In this document: positions 38,571-47,378 of the stretch, piece after piece
Numbering within the stretch: the stretch's first letter is position 1
Layout of the letters: each line of letters opens with the position of its first letter
NCBI RefSeq assembly: GCF_002205675.1
Contig: NZ_NISK01000009.1
Span: 1-49,389, forward strand
Source: Sphingopyxis bauzanensis
GTDB taxonomy: Bacteria; Pseudomonadota; Alphaproteobacteria; Sphingomonadales; Sphingomonadaceae
Reading direction: 5' to 3'
DNA length: 49,389 nucleotides
The notes under the pieces: generated by a model
What the model was told of the DNA's origin: nothing
What the model saw: the letters and a program-made list of their open reading frames with translations, nothing else
Databases searched by the model: none
Made by a program: the position numbers and the translations under genes

Positions 38571-39277
38571 CCGACCACGCCACCCGCATCGCGATCTACG
38601 ACCTCGACCGCACCGTCCTGCGCAAACCGACCTTCACCCTGTTCCTCTTGTGGGCGGCGGCGCGCGACGCGCCGTGGCGCCTGCTGTTGCTGCCCGGGCT
38701 GGCCGCGCTGATGATCGGCTATGCGCTGCGGTTTTATGGCCGTGACCGGTTCAAACCCGCCGCAATCCGCCTGATGCTTGGGCCGCATCTGACACCTGCG
38801 CGGGCCGCGCGGCTTGCGACACACTTCGCTACATGGCGGGTACAGCGCGATGTGCCGCCGGGCGCTCAAGCCTGCATCGCGCACGATCGGGCGCAGGGTT
38901 ACCGGCTCTTGATGGCCACCGCGGCGCCTGAATTTTACGCCGGCGCGATTGCCGACGCACTGAAGTTCGACGCAATCATCGCCACGCGCCATCAGCGCGA
39001 TCCCGACGGAAACTGGCTCCCGGTGCTCGACGGACCTAATTGCTACGGCGCCGAAAAGGCGCGGCGCGTGGCCGAATGGCTGAGCACCCATGCGGCAGGT
39101 GCCGCGCACATCCGCGCCTATTCGGACCATGTCAGCGACGCACCGACCTTCGCCCTCGCCGATGAATCCTGGCTTGTCGGCCGCGGCGACAAATTTGTCC
39201 GGCTGGCGGCGAAGCATGGCTGGCGGGTGGCGAACTTCGAAGAGGCTGCGGCAGGCGCCGCCGCCGAGGGCCGATAA
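38567..39277 (+). CDS. HAD-IB family phosphatase
   Basis: This 236-residue haloacid-dehalogenase phosphatase has the nucleophile motif DLDRT at 12-16 with D12 and D14. Motif II is the Thr in LLMATAAP near 118. The motif III/IV region is YSDHVSDAPTF. It resembles the group containing phosphoserine and phospho-lipid or phospho-alcohol phosphatases. A hydrophobic cap (FLLWAAARDAPWRLLLLPGLAALMIGYAL) suggests membrane contact. Position between a flippase and a TagB/F-like gene suggests dephosphorylation of an intermediate in the same pathway; this is inference. Confidence 0.85.
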   Translation: MTDHATRIAIYDLDRTVLRKPTFTLFLLWAAARDAPWRLLLLPGLAALMIGYALRFYGRDRFKPAAIRLMLGPHLTPARAARLATHFATWRVQRDVPPGAQACIAHDRAQGYRLLMATAAPEFYAGAIADALKFDAIIATRHQRDPDGNWLPVLDGPNCYGAEKARRVAEWLSTHAAGAAHIRAYSDHVSDAPTFALADESWLVGRGDKFVRLAAKHGWRVANFEEAAAGAAAEGR

Positions 39278-40416
39278 TGCGTATTCTCTTCCTGTTTATC
39301 GGCGAACCGCACCAGATCTTCCATGCGCTGCCCATTGCCGCTGAGATGGCGGCTACCGGTTGGGACGTTGAGGTCGCGGTTGCTAGTACACGCCATCTGC
39401 CGGTGGTCGAGCAGGTGGCGGCAGCCTACCCCGGTTTTGCTCCGCGCATCACGCTGCTCGGTCAGCGCGGGATCAGCCGCTGGCTGCGCGATCGCGCGGT
39501 CATACGCCATCCGCGCCTGCCGATCCTGTTCGGCGCGCTATCGTTCCTGCGGCAATTTGATGCGATCATCGTACCCGAACGGACGACGACCGCGATCCGG
39601 CATTTCCTGCCGCGGCGCACGCGACTGATCTTCACCCCGCACGGCGCGGGTGACCGGGCGATCACCTTCGACGCGCGCGACCGCCATTTCCATTTTGCGC
39701 TCGTCGCGGGCGAAAAGAGCGAGCAGCGAATGCTGGACGCCGGGACCATTCGACCGGGGCACTATGCCGTCAACGGCTACGTAAAAATGGACCTGATGCG
39801 CCGGCTTCAGACCAGCCGCGTTCGCCTGTTCAGCAACGGCCGACCGACCGTCCTTTACGCCCCGCATTTCCGGCGCGACCTGTCGTCGTGGGACCGGTTC
39901 GGACACGACATCATCGGTTGGTTCTCCGCGCAGGATCGCTACAATCTGGTCGTTGCACCGCATATCCGCCTGTTCGCCGAGGCCAGTGATGCCGAGCGCG
40001 CCGCGGTGATGGCGCTCGCGGTTCCCCAAAAGATTCTGATCGATCTGCAGTCCGACCGCTTGTTCGACATGAGCTATACCAGCGACGCCGACATCTATCT
40101 GGGCGACGTCAGCAGCCAGGTTTACGAGTTTCTCGCGACCCCGCGCCCGTGCGTGTTCCTCAATGCGCACGGCGCCCAATGGGTCGGTCATCCCGATTAT
40201 CTGTTCTGGACCTTGGGCGACGTCGTCGACGATCTGGCGGGGCTGCCCCGCGCTCTCGACCAAGCCGCCGCACACCATCCGGGCTATCTAAACGCTCAGC
40301 GTGAACGGCTGGCCGAATCGATCGGCGGCGATCCCGCGGGCGCAGCACGGCGCGGCGCCGAAGCGATTGCCCGCTTCCTTGCAATGGACGCTGCGCAGGA
40401 TATGAGCGGCGAATGA
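39277..40416 (+). CDS. CDP-glycerol glycerophosphotransferase-like (TagB/TagF fold) protein
   Basis: This is a 379-residue GT-B-type protein. TPHGAGDRAI, VNGYVKMD, VLYAPHFRR, VAPHIRLF and SDADIYLGDVSSQVYEFL match in order the C-terminal catalytic core of TagB/TagF-type transferases (PF04464), which move glycerol- or ribitol-phosphate from CDP-polyols to a membrane acceptor. No transmembrane helix is present. Some relatives in Gram-negative capsule loci transfer sugars or polyol phosphates, so the donor is uncertain. It starts on the last base of the HAD stop and overlaps the next gene by 4 bases. Confidence 0.75.
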   Translation: MRILFLFIGEPHQIFHALPIAAEMAATGWDVEVAVASTRHLPVVEQVAAAYPGFAPRITLLGQRGISRWLRDRAVIRHPRLPILFGALSFLRQFDAIIVPERTTTAIRHFLPRRTRLIFTPHGAGDRAITFDARDRHFHFALVAGEKSEQRMLDAGTIRPGHYAVNGYVKMDLMRRLQTSRVRLFSNGRPTVLYAPHFRRDLSSWDRFGHDIIGWFSAQDRYNLVVAPHIRLFAEASDAERAAVMALAVPQKILIDLQSDRLFDMSYTSDADIYLGDVSSQVYEFLATPRPCVFLNAHGAQWVGHPDYLFWTLGDVVDDLAGLPRALDQAAAHHPGYLNAQRERLAESIGGDPAGAARRGAEAIARFLAMDAAQDMSGE

Positions 40417-41516
40417 GCGAACCAACGACCCTGCCCGCCCTGGCGCTGATCGGCGACAATCCGACCCTGCTGTGGGGGATGACCAACGCCGAACGGCTGC
40501 GCCGAATGGCGCGCGCCGAGGGGCTTCCCGATACGCCCCCCGCCTCGGGCGCGCAGTTGTTCGTCAATCTCGACTATGTCTTCGATCCGGTGTGGCTACG
40601 CCACATCGTCACCCTCCCCGGCGCGGTGGTGATGGACGGCGAAACGCTGGTGATGGCGCATCTGACCGGCGGCGTGAACCCCGATGATGTCGCGGCGCAC
40701 CGCGACGCGCTGACGATGATCGATTACCGCACCAATCCGCAAATTTATAACCGACAGCTTCGCAAGCTCGACACGCCGTTCATCCAGCGACTGACCCCGG
40801 AGACGCGGCGCGAAATCGAGCGCAAAAGCTATTTCGGCGCGTACAAGGGCGTCACCGATCTGCTGACCAAATATCTGTGGCCCGAACTGGCGCTGTGGCT
40901 GACGCGGATTGCGGCGAGCATCGGCATGACCCCCAATATGGTCACCGCAATCGGCGCGGCGCTGTGCATCTATGCAACCTATCTGTTCGCTTACGGGCAC
41001 TACTGGACCGGGATGCTCGCCGCGTTCATCTTCATGGTGTTCGACACCGTCGACGGCAAGCTGGCGCGCTGCACGATCACCTCGTCCAAATGGGGCAATG
41101 TCGCCGACCATGGCGTCGATCTGGTCCACCCGCCCTTCTGGTGGTATTTCTGGGGCGTCGGGCTCGGCACCTGGGGCTTGGCGCTGTCGGACCGGACCTT
41201 CCTGCTGGTGATGATCGCGGTCGTAGCGGGCTATGTGCTCCAGCGCGTGATTGAGGGGATGTTCATCAAGGATTTCGGCATGGACGTCCATGTCTGGCGC
41301 CGGTTCGACAGCCAGTTCCGCCTGATCACCGCGCGGCGCAATCCGAACATCGCGATCCTGTTCTTCGCCACCCTCGCCGGGCGCCCCGACATCGGGTTGA
41401 TCGCGGTCGCCTGGTGGACGATCATCTCGCTGGTTGTCCATGCGGTACAACTGGTGCAGGCCTATGCCGCGCGGCGCGCCGGACGCCCGATCGTCAGCTG
41501 GATGGAAGATGCATGA
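40413..41516 (+). CDS. CDP-alcohol phosphatidyltransferase with extra N-terminal domain
   Basis: This 367-residue protein has a C-terminal half with six hydrophobic segments and the full CDP-alcohol transferase motif D211-x2-DG-x2-AR-x8-G-x3-D-x3-D236 (DTVDGKLARC, GNVADHGVD). This enzyme class transfers an alcohol phosphate or diacylglycerol phosphate with loss of CMP. The first 140 residues are not typical of the family: LIGDNPTLLWGMTNAERLRR is reminiscent of a degenerate nucleotidyltransferase, as in bifunctional inositol-phosphate enzymes, but it lacks a clear glycine loop. Substrates remain unknown. It overlaps both neighbours by 4 bases. Confidence 0.85.
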   Translation: MSEPTTLPALALIGDNPTLLWGMTNAERLRRMARAEGLPDTPPASGAQLFVNLDYVFDPVWLRHIVTLPGAVVMDGETLVMAHLTGGVNPDDVAAHRDALTMIDYRTNPQIYNRQLRKLDTPFIQRLTPETRREIERKSYFGAYKGVTDLLTKYLWPELALWLTRIAASIGMTPNMVTAIGAALCIYATYLFAYGHYWTGMLAAFIFMVFDTVDGKLARCTITSSKWGNVADHGVDLVHPPFWWYFWGVGLGTWGLALSDRTFLLVMIAVVAGYVLQRVIEGMFIKDFGMDVHVWRRFDSQFRLITARRNPNIAILFFATLAGRPDIGLIAVAWWTIISLVVHAVQLVQAYAARRAGRPIVSWMEDA

Positions 41517-41941
41517 ACGAAACCATTGCCAAATTCGGCCACCCCGCGACGCTGATCGCCGAATATGATCATTGGGTCGTGCTCCTCCGCCCCGCACAGC
41601 CGGCGCTCGGCGCGCTGGTGCTCGCGGCGAAATCCGACGCGACGGCGTTCGGCGACTTGCCTGCCGCGGCGCATGCCGAGCTCAAAGTCGCGACCGCGGC
41701 GATCGAGGCGGCGCTGACCGGCGCCGTCGGCTATGCAAAGATCAACTATCTGATGCTGATGATGGTGGACCCGCACGTTCATTTTCACGTCCTGCCGCGC
41801 TACGACGGCGAACGCTCGGGGGCGGGCCTGACGGTTGCCGACGCCGGTTGGCCGGGGCAGCCCAATCTGGCGCACGCGGTGAAGCTGGACGAGACGCAGA
41901 TCGCCGCGCTCACCGGCTGGCTCAAGCCCTATTTCGCGTAG
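41513..41941 (+). CDS. HIT family protein
   Basis: This 142-residue histidine-triad hydrolase or transferase of nucleotide conjugates has the catalytic motif HVHFHVLPR at 88-96, with the nucleophile His90. HIT proteins cleave AMP- or nucleotidyl-linked compounds such as Ap4A or nucleotide sugars. Placed last in an operon of CDP-alcohol enzymes, it could recycle a nucleotide conjugate, but this is inference. Its start (ATGA) overlaps the CDP-alcohol gene, and its end overlaps the convergent nucleotidyltransferase gene by 13 bases. Confidence 0.85.
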   Translation: MNETIAKFGHPATLIAEYDHWVVLLRPAQPALGALVLAAKSDATAFGDLPAAAHAELKVATAAIEAALTGAVGYAKINYLMLMMVDPHVHFHVLPRYDGERSGAGLTVADAGWPGQPNLAHAVKLDETQIAALTGWLKPYFA

Positions 41942-42693
41942 AGCCCTTCCGCCGCCCATTTGGCGGTGAGCGTATCGGCGGCTTCGACATCCTGCGGGAA
42001 ATCGACTTCCTGCCACGCCAGCCCCTCGATCGACACCGTGCCGACGCGGTTGCCCTTGGCGATCACGTCGATCGCGCGCAGATACCAGCGTTCGACCCCT
42101 TCGGGGGTGCGCATCATCTGGTCGACCTGGCTGCGAAAGATCGACGGACCGTCGCCGACGAAAGCGAGCATGCCGATCGATTCGGCGTTGGTGTCGGGGG
42201 GCAGCAAGCGTTTGCCGATGTGATGCAGTCGCCCTTCGGCGTCGCGGTTCACCTTCATATCGTCGTCGTCATAGTCGGGCTTGACGTCGACGGTGACGGT
42301 GATCGGCTCGTTCGCGCCCGCGATCAGTTTCGCGACGAGGTCGTCCGAAATGATGGTGTCACCGTTGAGAATGATGAAATCGCGGTCCATCTCCTCGCGC
42401 GCGATCCAGCAGGTACCGAGATTGTCGGCGACCTGAAAGAACGGATTGAACAGTGTGCGGATGCGCACCCCGGTGTCGCGGTAGAGCTGCAGCGCATGAT
42501 CCTCGACCCGCTCGGTGCGAAACCCGGTGACGACGACGATGTCCTTGATGCCGTTCGCGGCCAGCGCCGCGACCTGCCACCCGATCAATGTGCGACCGTT
42601 GAGGTCGATCAGGCATTTGGGAATGTCGCGGGTCAGCGGCAGCAGGCGCGAACCCTGCCCGGCCGACAGGATGATAGCTTTTTCGATGGTCAT
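41929..42693 (-). CDS. Nucleotidyltransferase (sugar-1-P / phospho-alcohol type)
   Basis: This 254-residue GT-A-fold enzyme couples a phosphorylated sugar or alcohol to an NTP. The nucleotide-binding loop AGQGSRLLPLTRDIPK covers 11-26 and the metal-binding aspartate is in FIILNGDTII. NPFFQVADNLGTCWIA resembles the LicC/inositol-phosphate cytidylyltransferase group more than RmlA, so a CDP-alcohol product is plausible. It overlaps the upstream nucleotidyltransferase gene by 4 bases (ATGA) and faces the CDP-alcohol transferase operon, so it may supply its donor. Confidence 0.8.
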   Translation of the reverse strand: MTIEKAIILSAGQGSRLLPLTRDIPKCLIDLNGRTLIGWQVAALAANGIKDIVVVTGFRTERVEDHALQLYRDTGVRIRTLFNPFFQVADNLGTCWIAREEMDRDFIILNGDTIISDDLVAKLIAGANEPITVTVDVKPDYDDDDMKVNRDAEGRLHHIGKRLLPPDTNAESIGMLAFVGDGPSIFRSQVDQMMRTPEGVERWYLRAIDVIAKGNRVGTVSIEGLAWQEVDFPQDVEAADTLTAKWAAEGLYAK

Positions 42694-43475
42694 AGCGGCT
42701 GCCCTATAGCGGCTTGCCGCCGCGCGGCAAATATCCGCTCGATCAGCTCAATGTCGGAGGGCTTATCGGCGTCGATGCACGCCTCGGCTTCGGACATCGG
42801 CACGATCCTGGCTTTCAGCCCGAAGCGCAGCCCGGCGCGTGCAACACCCTGCTGGATCGTGAATAGACGAAGCAACGCCCCGCTCAGCAACCACGGGCCG
42901 AACGCGGCAACGATCTTCAACCCCTTTTTGCGATCACGCTCGATCCGGCCCCAGAAATCGAGCAGAGGCATCACGCGGCGCCCCCGCAGGTAGAACATAT
43001 TCGCGCCCGACCACCAGCCGCCGCGGAATTTTAGCCAGGTGCGTTTGGATTCGGGATAGCGCGCGAGCAGCACGGCGCGCTCGACCATCGCCACTGCGAC
43101 ATCGCTATCCGCGGCGCCGGTTAGGAACTCGGCGACCATCGTCGGCGTGAGCAGGACATGATCGGCGGTGGTCACGAGCAACGGATCGTCACCCGCGGGC
43201 AGCGCCGCGGCGAGCGAGCTGCTGATCCCCTGCCCCGAATCGGCGAAATGCACGTCGGCGAAGCCTGCCAACTCTGGCTCGGCGGCCAGCTCGGCGCTGC
43301 TCTGCGCCAAGATCGTGATCGGCCCGACGAGCGGCGAGGCGCGGAGCGCGCGCACCACATGCACCAGCATTGCGTGGCCCGCGATGGGCAGCAGCGCCTT
43401 GGTCGAGATCCCCCTGCCCGTCAGCAATGGGTCGGGACCGGGGCGACTGCCCGCGAGGACGATCGCCGGGATCAT
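42690..43475 (-). CDS. NTP transferase domain protein (MobA-like fold), atypical
   Basis: This is a 261-residue protein with a nucleotidyltransferase fold but an unusual phosphate loop, VLAGSRPGPDPLLTGRG followed by KALLPIAG, instead of the compact GGxGxR. A Rossmann-like core (LVTTADHVLLTPTMV) and KRTWLKFRGGWWSGANMFYL support a GT-A-type fold. The C-terminal part (GLKIVAAFGPWLLSGALLRLFTIQQGVARAG) is long and partly hydrophobic. It may act on a lipid-linked or membrane acceptor. Its product is unknown. It is overlapped by 4 bases on both sides in a minus-strand operon. Confidence 0.7.
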   Translation of the reverse strand: MIPAIVLAGSRPGPDPLLTGRGISTKALLPIAGHAMLVHVVRALRASPLVGPITILAQSSAELAAEPELAGFADVHFADSGQGISSSLAAALPAGDDPLLVTTADHVLLTPTMVAEFLTGAADSDVAVAMVERAVLLARYPESKRTWLKFRGGWWSGANMFYLRGRRVMPLLDFWGRIERDRKKGLKIVAAFGPWLLSGALLRLFTIQQGVARAGLRFGLKARIVPMSEAEACIDADKPSDIELIERIFAARRQAAIGQPL

Positions 43476-44425
43476 TCGGCAATTGGCGCGGGCGAAACAC
43501 GGCGCGCGGTGACGCCGCGCAGGAAATCGGTCATCTCGGGCAGGATCGGCCCTTTGTACGCCAGCGGTTTGGTCAGGGCCATGACCAGGTCATTGTGGCT
43601 CAACCCGTGATATTCGCGCAGCGTCGCCGAACCGCCGACCTTGTGCATCGCCGCCGCCAGTCGGCGGCTGTTGCGGACTCGCACCACGGTGTCGGCGGTG
43701 CCGTGACCCAACCACAGCGGCGCCGCATCGGCGCTCACGAAAGTGATCGGCTGCGTCTTCTCAACCGGGCGGATATCGCCCATCGCGACATCGGCGCGGC
43801 CACCCTTTTCGAAGGGGTAGAAGTCATAAGGCCCAGCGAGCGCCGCGACGCCGCGGATCACCGACGCGTCACTGCCTGCCGCCTTCATCCACTGTGGGTC
43901 GAGCGCCAGCATCACCGCGTTATAGGCACCCGCCGAATGGCCCGACAGCGCGATGCGATCGCGATCGCCGCCATAATTCGCGATATGCGCGTCGGTCCAC
44001 GCCACCGCGGCGGCGCTGTCGTGCAGGAAATCGGGCCAATGACCCTCGGGCACAATGCGATAATCGGGGATGACGACGACAAAGCCCTGCTTGGCAAAGG
44101 CGCGTCCGGCAAAGCCATAGTCGTCGCGCGCGCCGCTATACCAGCCGCCACCATAGTGGAAGACGAGCACCGGCAGCTTGTCGGTTTTCTTGGTCCCCGT
44201 CGGTACCCAGATATTGAGTTTGTTGCGCGGCCCTTCGCCATAGGGCTGCCCCGCGACCAGTAACGTCGCGCCGTCACTATCACCTAGAAACCGGTCGCCA
44301 AAATTCAGCGATTTCGCGCCGCCCGCGACGATCATTCGCGCCGCGCCGCCGAACAGCAGCACGAGCAGGACGGCCACCACCAGATATTTGATCAATCGCC
44401 GTCCCTTGGAAATCTCTGCTGCCAT
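43472..44425 (-). CDS. Membrane-anchored alpha/beta hydrolase (carboxylesterase-like)
   Basis: This is a 317-residue protein. One N-terminal hydrophobic segment at about 13-33 (YLVVAVLLVLLFGGAARMIVA) is a signal anchor, so the enzyme should face the periplasm. The esterase core shows HYGGGWYSGARDDYG (oxyanion hole of the hormone-sensitive-lipase type), the nucleophile in SGHSAGAYNA and a C-terminal GLSHNDLV histidine. It resembles bacterial carboxylesterases. It is the first gene of the minus-strand operon with two nucleotidyltransferases. Confidence 0.85.
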   Translation of the reverse strand: MAAEISKGRRLIKYLVVAVLLVLLFGGAARMIVAGGAKSLNFGDRFLGDSDGATLLVAGQPYGEGPRNKLNIWVPTGTKKTDKLPVLVFHYGGGWYSGARDDYGFAGRAFAKQGFVVVIPDYRIVPEGHWPDFLHDSAAAVAWTDAHIANYGGDRDRIALSGHSAGAYNAVMLALDPQWMKAAGSDASVIRGVAALAGPYDFYPFEKGGRADVAMGDIRPVEKTQPITFVSADAAPLWLGHGTADTVVRVRNSRRLAAAMHKVGGSATLREYHGLSHNDLVMALTKPLAYKGPILPEMTDFLRGVTARRVSPAPIAE

Positions 44426-44548
44426 GATTGCGCCCTACAGGGCAGCGCGGGGCGCGACAAGACGCCGCCCCGCCCGGTCCGATCGGGATGGCGAAAGAGC
44501 CGCGATGATGTCCGCCACCTTTTTCGCGCTCGTGCGTAGAACAGGACA

Positions 44549-45379
44549 ATGACCAGCCATTTCTCCCGCCCCGCCTTGATCTGCAACACCCAGAGCGGCG
44601 GCCACGACGAGGCTGTGCGCGAACAGATCGAAATGCTCTGCCGCGACCACGGGACGCCGCTGGTCGCGACCTTTGCCTTGCCCGACGGCGACATTCCCGA
44701 TGCGACCCAATTGAAGCTGCAACGCATCGACCTGCTGCTGGTATGGACCGGCGACGGCACAATCAACGCCGCGGCGACGCAGGCGGCGGGTTGGGATGGC
44801 GCAATCCTGGTGCTGCCCGGCGGGACGCTCAACCTGTTGTCGAAGGCGCTGCACGGCGACCGGTCGGCACCCGAAATCCTGACCGATGCCCTGCAAGGCA
44901 AGATGCGGCGCAGCGCGATCCCGACGATCCGGTCCGACACCGGCACCGCCTTCATCACCGTCGTCGCTGGTCCGGCAACGCGCTGGGCCGAGGTGCGTGA
45001 GACGATGCGGCAGGACGGGATCATCGAGGCAAGCCGCGCCGCGCCCGAGGCGCTCGACGAGATGATGAACGCCCCGGGCGTCCGCGTGGGTGCCGACGGC
45101 AAAGCCTATCCGGCCGTGATCCTGACCCCGACGCCAACCGGCATCCGCGCCGATGGCATATTGACCGAAGGCACCGGTGATGTGCTGCGTCACGGCCTTG
45201 CGTGGCTCGGCGGCGACTTCCGCGACGGGCCGAGCGAGCCGATCGCAACCGGCGTGACGCTCGCTCTTGAAAGCGACGAGAGCATCTGTCTCGAGTTCGA
45301 CGGCGAGCTCGGCGAAATGGCGTCGCCGGCCCGCTTTTCGATCGGCACCAGCGCGGTCGATTTCGTCGCGACGGCATGA
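44549..45379 (+). CDS. Diacylglycerol/ceramide kinase-type lipid kinase
   Basis: This is a 276-residue soluble lipid kinase of the DAGK-catalytic family. The nucleotide site reads WTGDGTINAAA (usual form GGDGT) and the second motif PGGTLNLLSKALH follows. Members phosphorylate diacylglycerol, sphingosine or ceramide with ATP. In Caulobacter a DAGK-family enzyme is a ceramide kinase, and sphingomonads make sphingolipids, so ceramide is a reasonable alternative substrate here. Divergent from the esterase gene across 123 bases, it overlaps the metallophosphoesterase gene by 4 bases. Confidence 0.85.
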   Translation: MTSHFSRPALICNTQSGGHDEAVREQIEMLCRDHGTPLVATFALPDGDIPDATQLKLQRIDLLLVWTGDGTINAAATQAAGWDGAILVLPGGTLNLLSKALHGDRSAPEILTDALQGKMRRSAIPTIRSDTGTAFITVVAGPATRWAEVRETMRQDGIIEASRAAPEALDEMMNAPGVRVGADGKAYPAVILTPTPTGIRADGILTEGTGDVLRHGLAWLGGDFRDGPSEPIATGVTLALESDESICLEFDGELGEMASPARFSIGTSAVDFVATA

Positions 45380-46224
45380 CGCGGCTGTTCCATATCAGCG
45401 ATCTGCATTTCGGACTGGAGGATCGCGCCGCGCTTGACTGGTTCCGCGAATGCGTCCGGCGCGAACAACCCGACGCGGTGCTGATCACCGGCGATCTGAC
45501 GATGCGCGCGCGCAGCCATGAATTTGCCGCAGCGTGCGATTGGATCGAGGCGCTCGACGTGGCGGTCACGGTGGAGGTCGGCAACCACGACCTGCCCTAT
45601 TTCAACCCATTCGCGCGCTTTTTCTGGCCCTATCGCCGCATCCGGCGAATCGAGCGGCTGGTCGAACGCGAGCTTGATTTTGCCGATGTCGCGGTGGTGC
45701 CGCTCAAGACCACCGCACGCGCGCAGTGGCGGCTCGACTGGTCGAAAGGCTGGGTGACGCGTGATGCGCTCGCCAAGACGCTGACCGCGATCGACGCGCT
45801 GCCGAGCGGGATCACCGCGCTCGTCACCGCCCATCATCCGCTGGTCGAAGCTGGAACAAAAGGACGCGCGCTGACCCGCGGCGGCGCGCGGGCGCTTGAG
45901 GCGCTGGCATCGCGCGGCGTCGCGGCGGTGCTGACCGGCCACGTCCATGACGCGTTCGACCTGGTCGCGCCCACCACCGCGGGTCCGATCCGCATGATTG
46001 GCGCTGGTACCTTGTCGCAGCGCATCCGTTCGACCCCGCCCAGCTTCAACGAACTTCGGATCAAGGATGGCGCGGTCGAAGTCCGCGTCCGCAATGTCGC
46101 GGCCGTCCCCACCCCCGACATGCAGATCACCGATATTCCTACCGACGCCCTGCCGCCGCGCGACCCCGGCGAACCGGTGGCACCCATCCACGCCGTCCCG
46201 CCGGTTGATCCGCCGGTGCATTGA
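45376..46224 (+). CDS. Metallophosphoesterase
   Basis: This 282-residue calcineurin-like phosphoesterase has the five dimetal blocks in order: ISDLHFG, ITGDLT, VGNHDLP, VTAHHPL and LTGHVHDAFD. A proline-rich tail (about the last 30 residues) is not part of the core. Substrate not inferable; coupling by ATGA overlap to the lipid kinase suggests it acts in the same lipid-phosphate pathway, perhaps on a phospholipid or cyclic nucleotide. Confidence 0.9.
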   Translation: MTRLFHISDLHFGLEDRAALDWFRECVRREQPDAVLITGDLTMRARSHEFAAACDWIEALDVAVTVEVGNHDLPYFNPFARFFWPYRRIRRIERLVERELDFADVAVVPLKTTARAQWRLDWSKGWVTRDALAKTLTAIDALPSGITALVTAHHPLVEAGTKGRALTRGGARALEALASRGVAAVLTGHVHDAFDLVAPTTAGPIRMIGAGTLSQRIRSTPPSFNELRIKDGAVEVRVRNVAAVPTPDMQITDIPTDALPPRDPGEPVAPIHAVPPVDPPVH

Positions 46225-46289
46225 CGCCGCCCATTGACGCCCTTGGCCATCCCGTTAGGTTGCAAGAAAAAACGGGATGAGGAACGACG

Positions 46290-47378
46290 ATGCTGACCAA
46301 GGGCGACGATTTCCCGCTGCACCAGAGCGCCGAGCCGATCGCCTTTGCGGGCACCGATCGCAATTTTTACGACCGCTATTTCTTCAACGGTTATGCTCCC
46401 GACGGATCGGTGTTCTTTGCCGCCGCGATGGGATTTTATCCGCAGCTCGGGATCGTCGATGCTGGCTTTTGCATCCTTATCGACGGGGTGCAGTATAACT
46501 TGCGCGCCAGCCGCCGCTCGGCGGGCGAGCGGCTGGATTTGGCGGTCGGTCCGATCGTGATCCGCATCGACGAACCGCTGGAGCGGCTGACGCTCACTGT
46601 CTCCGCCAACGACGGCCCGCTCAGCGGCGAGTTGCATTTCACCGCGCGCCATTTTCCGATCGAGGAACCGCGCTTCACGCGCCGCAACGGCACCCGCCTC
46701 TTCATGGACTATACCCGCATGACCCAGAACGGCCATTGGTCGGGCTGGCTGGCGGTCAATGGCGCGCGCGTCGATGTCGGGTCCGACTGGGCCGGGACAC
46801 GCGACCGCAGCTGGGGCATCCGCCCGGTCGGCGCCGCCGAACCGCAACCGCCGCCGCAGGGCAATTTTCACCAATTCTTCTGGCTGTGGACGCCGTGCAA
46901 TTTCGCCGATCGCTCGTTGTTCTTTCACAGCAACGACGATGGCGAGGGCAGCCCGTGGAACCGGCGAGCGGTGGTGGTGAGCGGCAAGGGCGCTGAACGC
47001 CATTTCGCCGATCCGGCCTTTGCCGCCGAATGGCTGCCGGGAACGCGACGCCTGAACAAATTGACCGCCGATTTCGACGGGAGCACGCGTCTGACCCTCA
47101 CCCCCAGTGGGCCATTGTTCGCGATGAGCGGGCTCGGGTACACCCATCCCGTCTGGGGCCACGGCTTCGATCATGGCGCGCTGGAAGTCGCACATGACAG
47201 CCTCGCTGAGGCCAAGCGGCAGTGGGGCAATCCGCTCGCGATGCACGTCCAGGCGCTGGTTAGCGCCGAGCTGACTGATGGCGACCGGACCGATGTCGGG
47301 GTGGGGGTGCTCGAACAGTTATTTGTTGGCCCGCACGCACCTACTGGCCTCTCCGGGCTGATGGATCCAGCCGCATGA
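46290..47378 (+). CDS. Protein of unknown function, beta-rich
   Basis: This is a 362-residue soluble protein with no signal peptide. The pattern is beta-rich with many Trp and Phe: FYDRYFFNGY, GHWSGWLAVNGARVDVG, TRDRSWGIRPVG, FHQFFWLWTPCNF and TPSGPLFAMSGLGYTHPVWGHG. The recurring RDRSWG motif resembles lipocalin-like DUF proteins associated with hydrophobic ligand binding (carotenoid 1,2-hydratase-like), but I cannot name the family. AGGA about eight bases before the ATG supports the start. It overlaps the APH gene by 4 bases, so a kinase-partner role is possible. Confidence 0.6.
   Translation: MLTKGDDFPLHQSAEPIAFAGTDRNFYDRYFFNGYAPDGSVFFAAAMGFYPQLGIVDAGFCILIDGVQYNLRASRRSAGERLDLAVGPIVIRIDEPLERLTLTVSANDGPLSGELHFTARHFPIEEPRFTRRNGTRLFMDYTRMTQNGHWSGWLAVNGARVDVGSDWAGTRDRSWGIRPVGAAEPQPPPQGNFHQFFWLWTPCNFADRSLFFHSNDDGEGSPWNRRAVVVSGKGAERHFADPAFAAEWLPGTRRLNKLTADFDGSTRLTLTPSGPLFAMSGLGYTHPVWGHGFDHGALEVAHDSLAEAKRQWGNPLAMHVQALVSAELTDGDRTDVGVGVLEQLFVGPHAPTGLSGLMDPAA

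Noticed and set aside
41572..42993. A 473-codon plus-strand frame across the HIT gene and both nucleotidyltransferases
   Set aside because: It spans a convergent junction of three recognisable genes and shows no domain.
45834..47246. A 470-codon minus-strand frame across the metallophosphoesterase and unknown genes
   Set aside because: It crosses two genes joined to neighbours by overlaps. Its product is an Arg/Ala/Gly-rich shadow with no motif.
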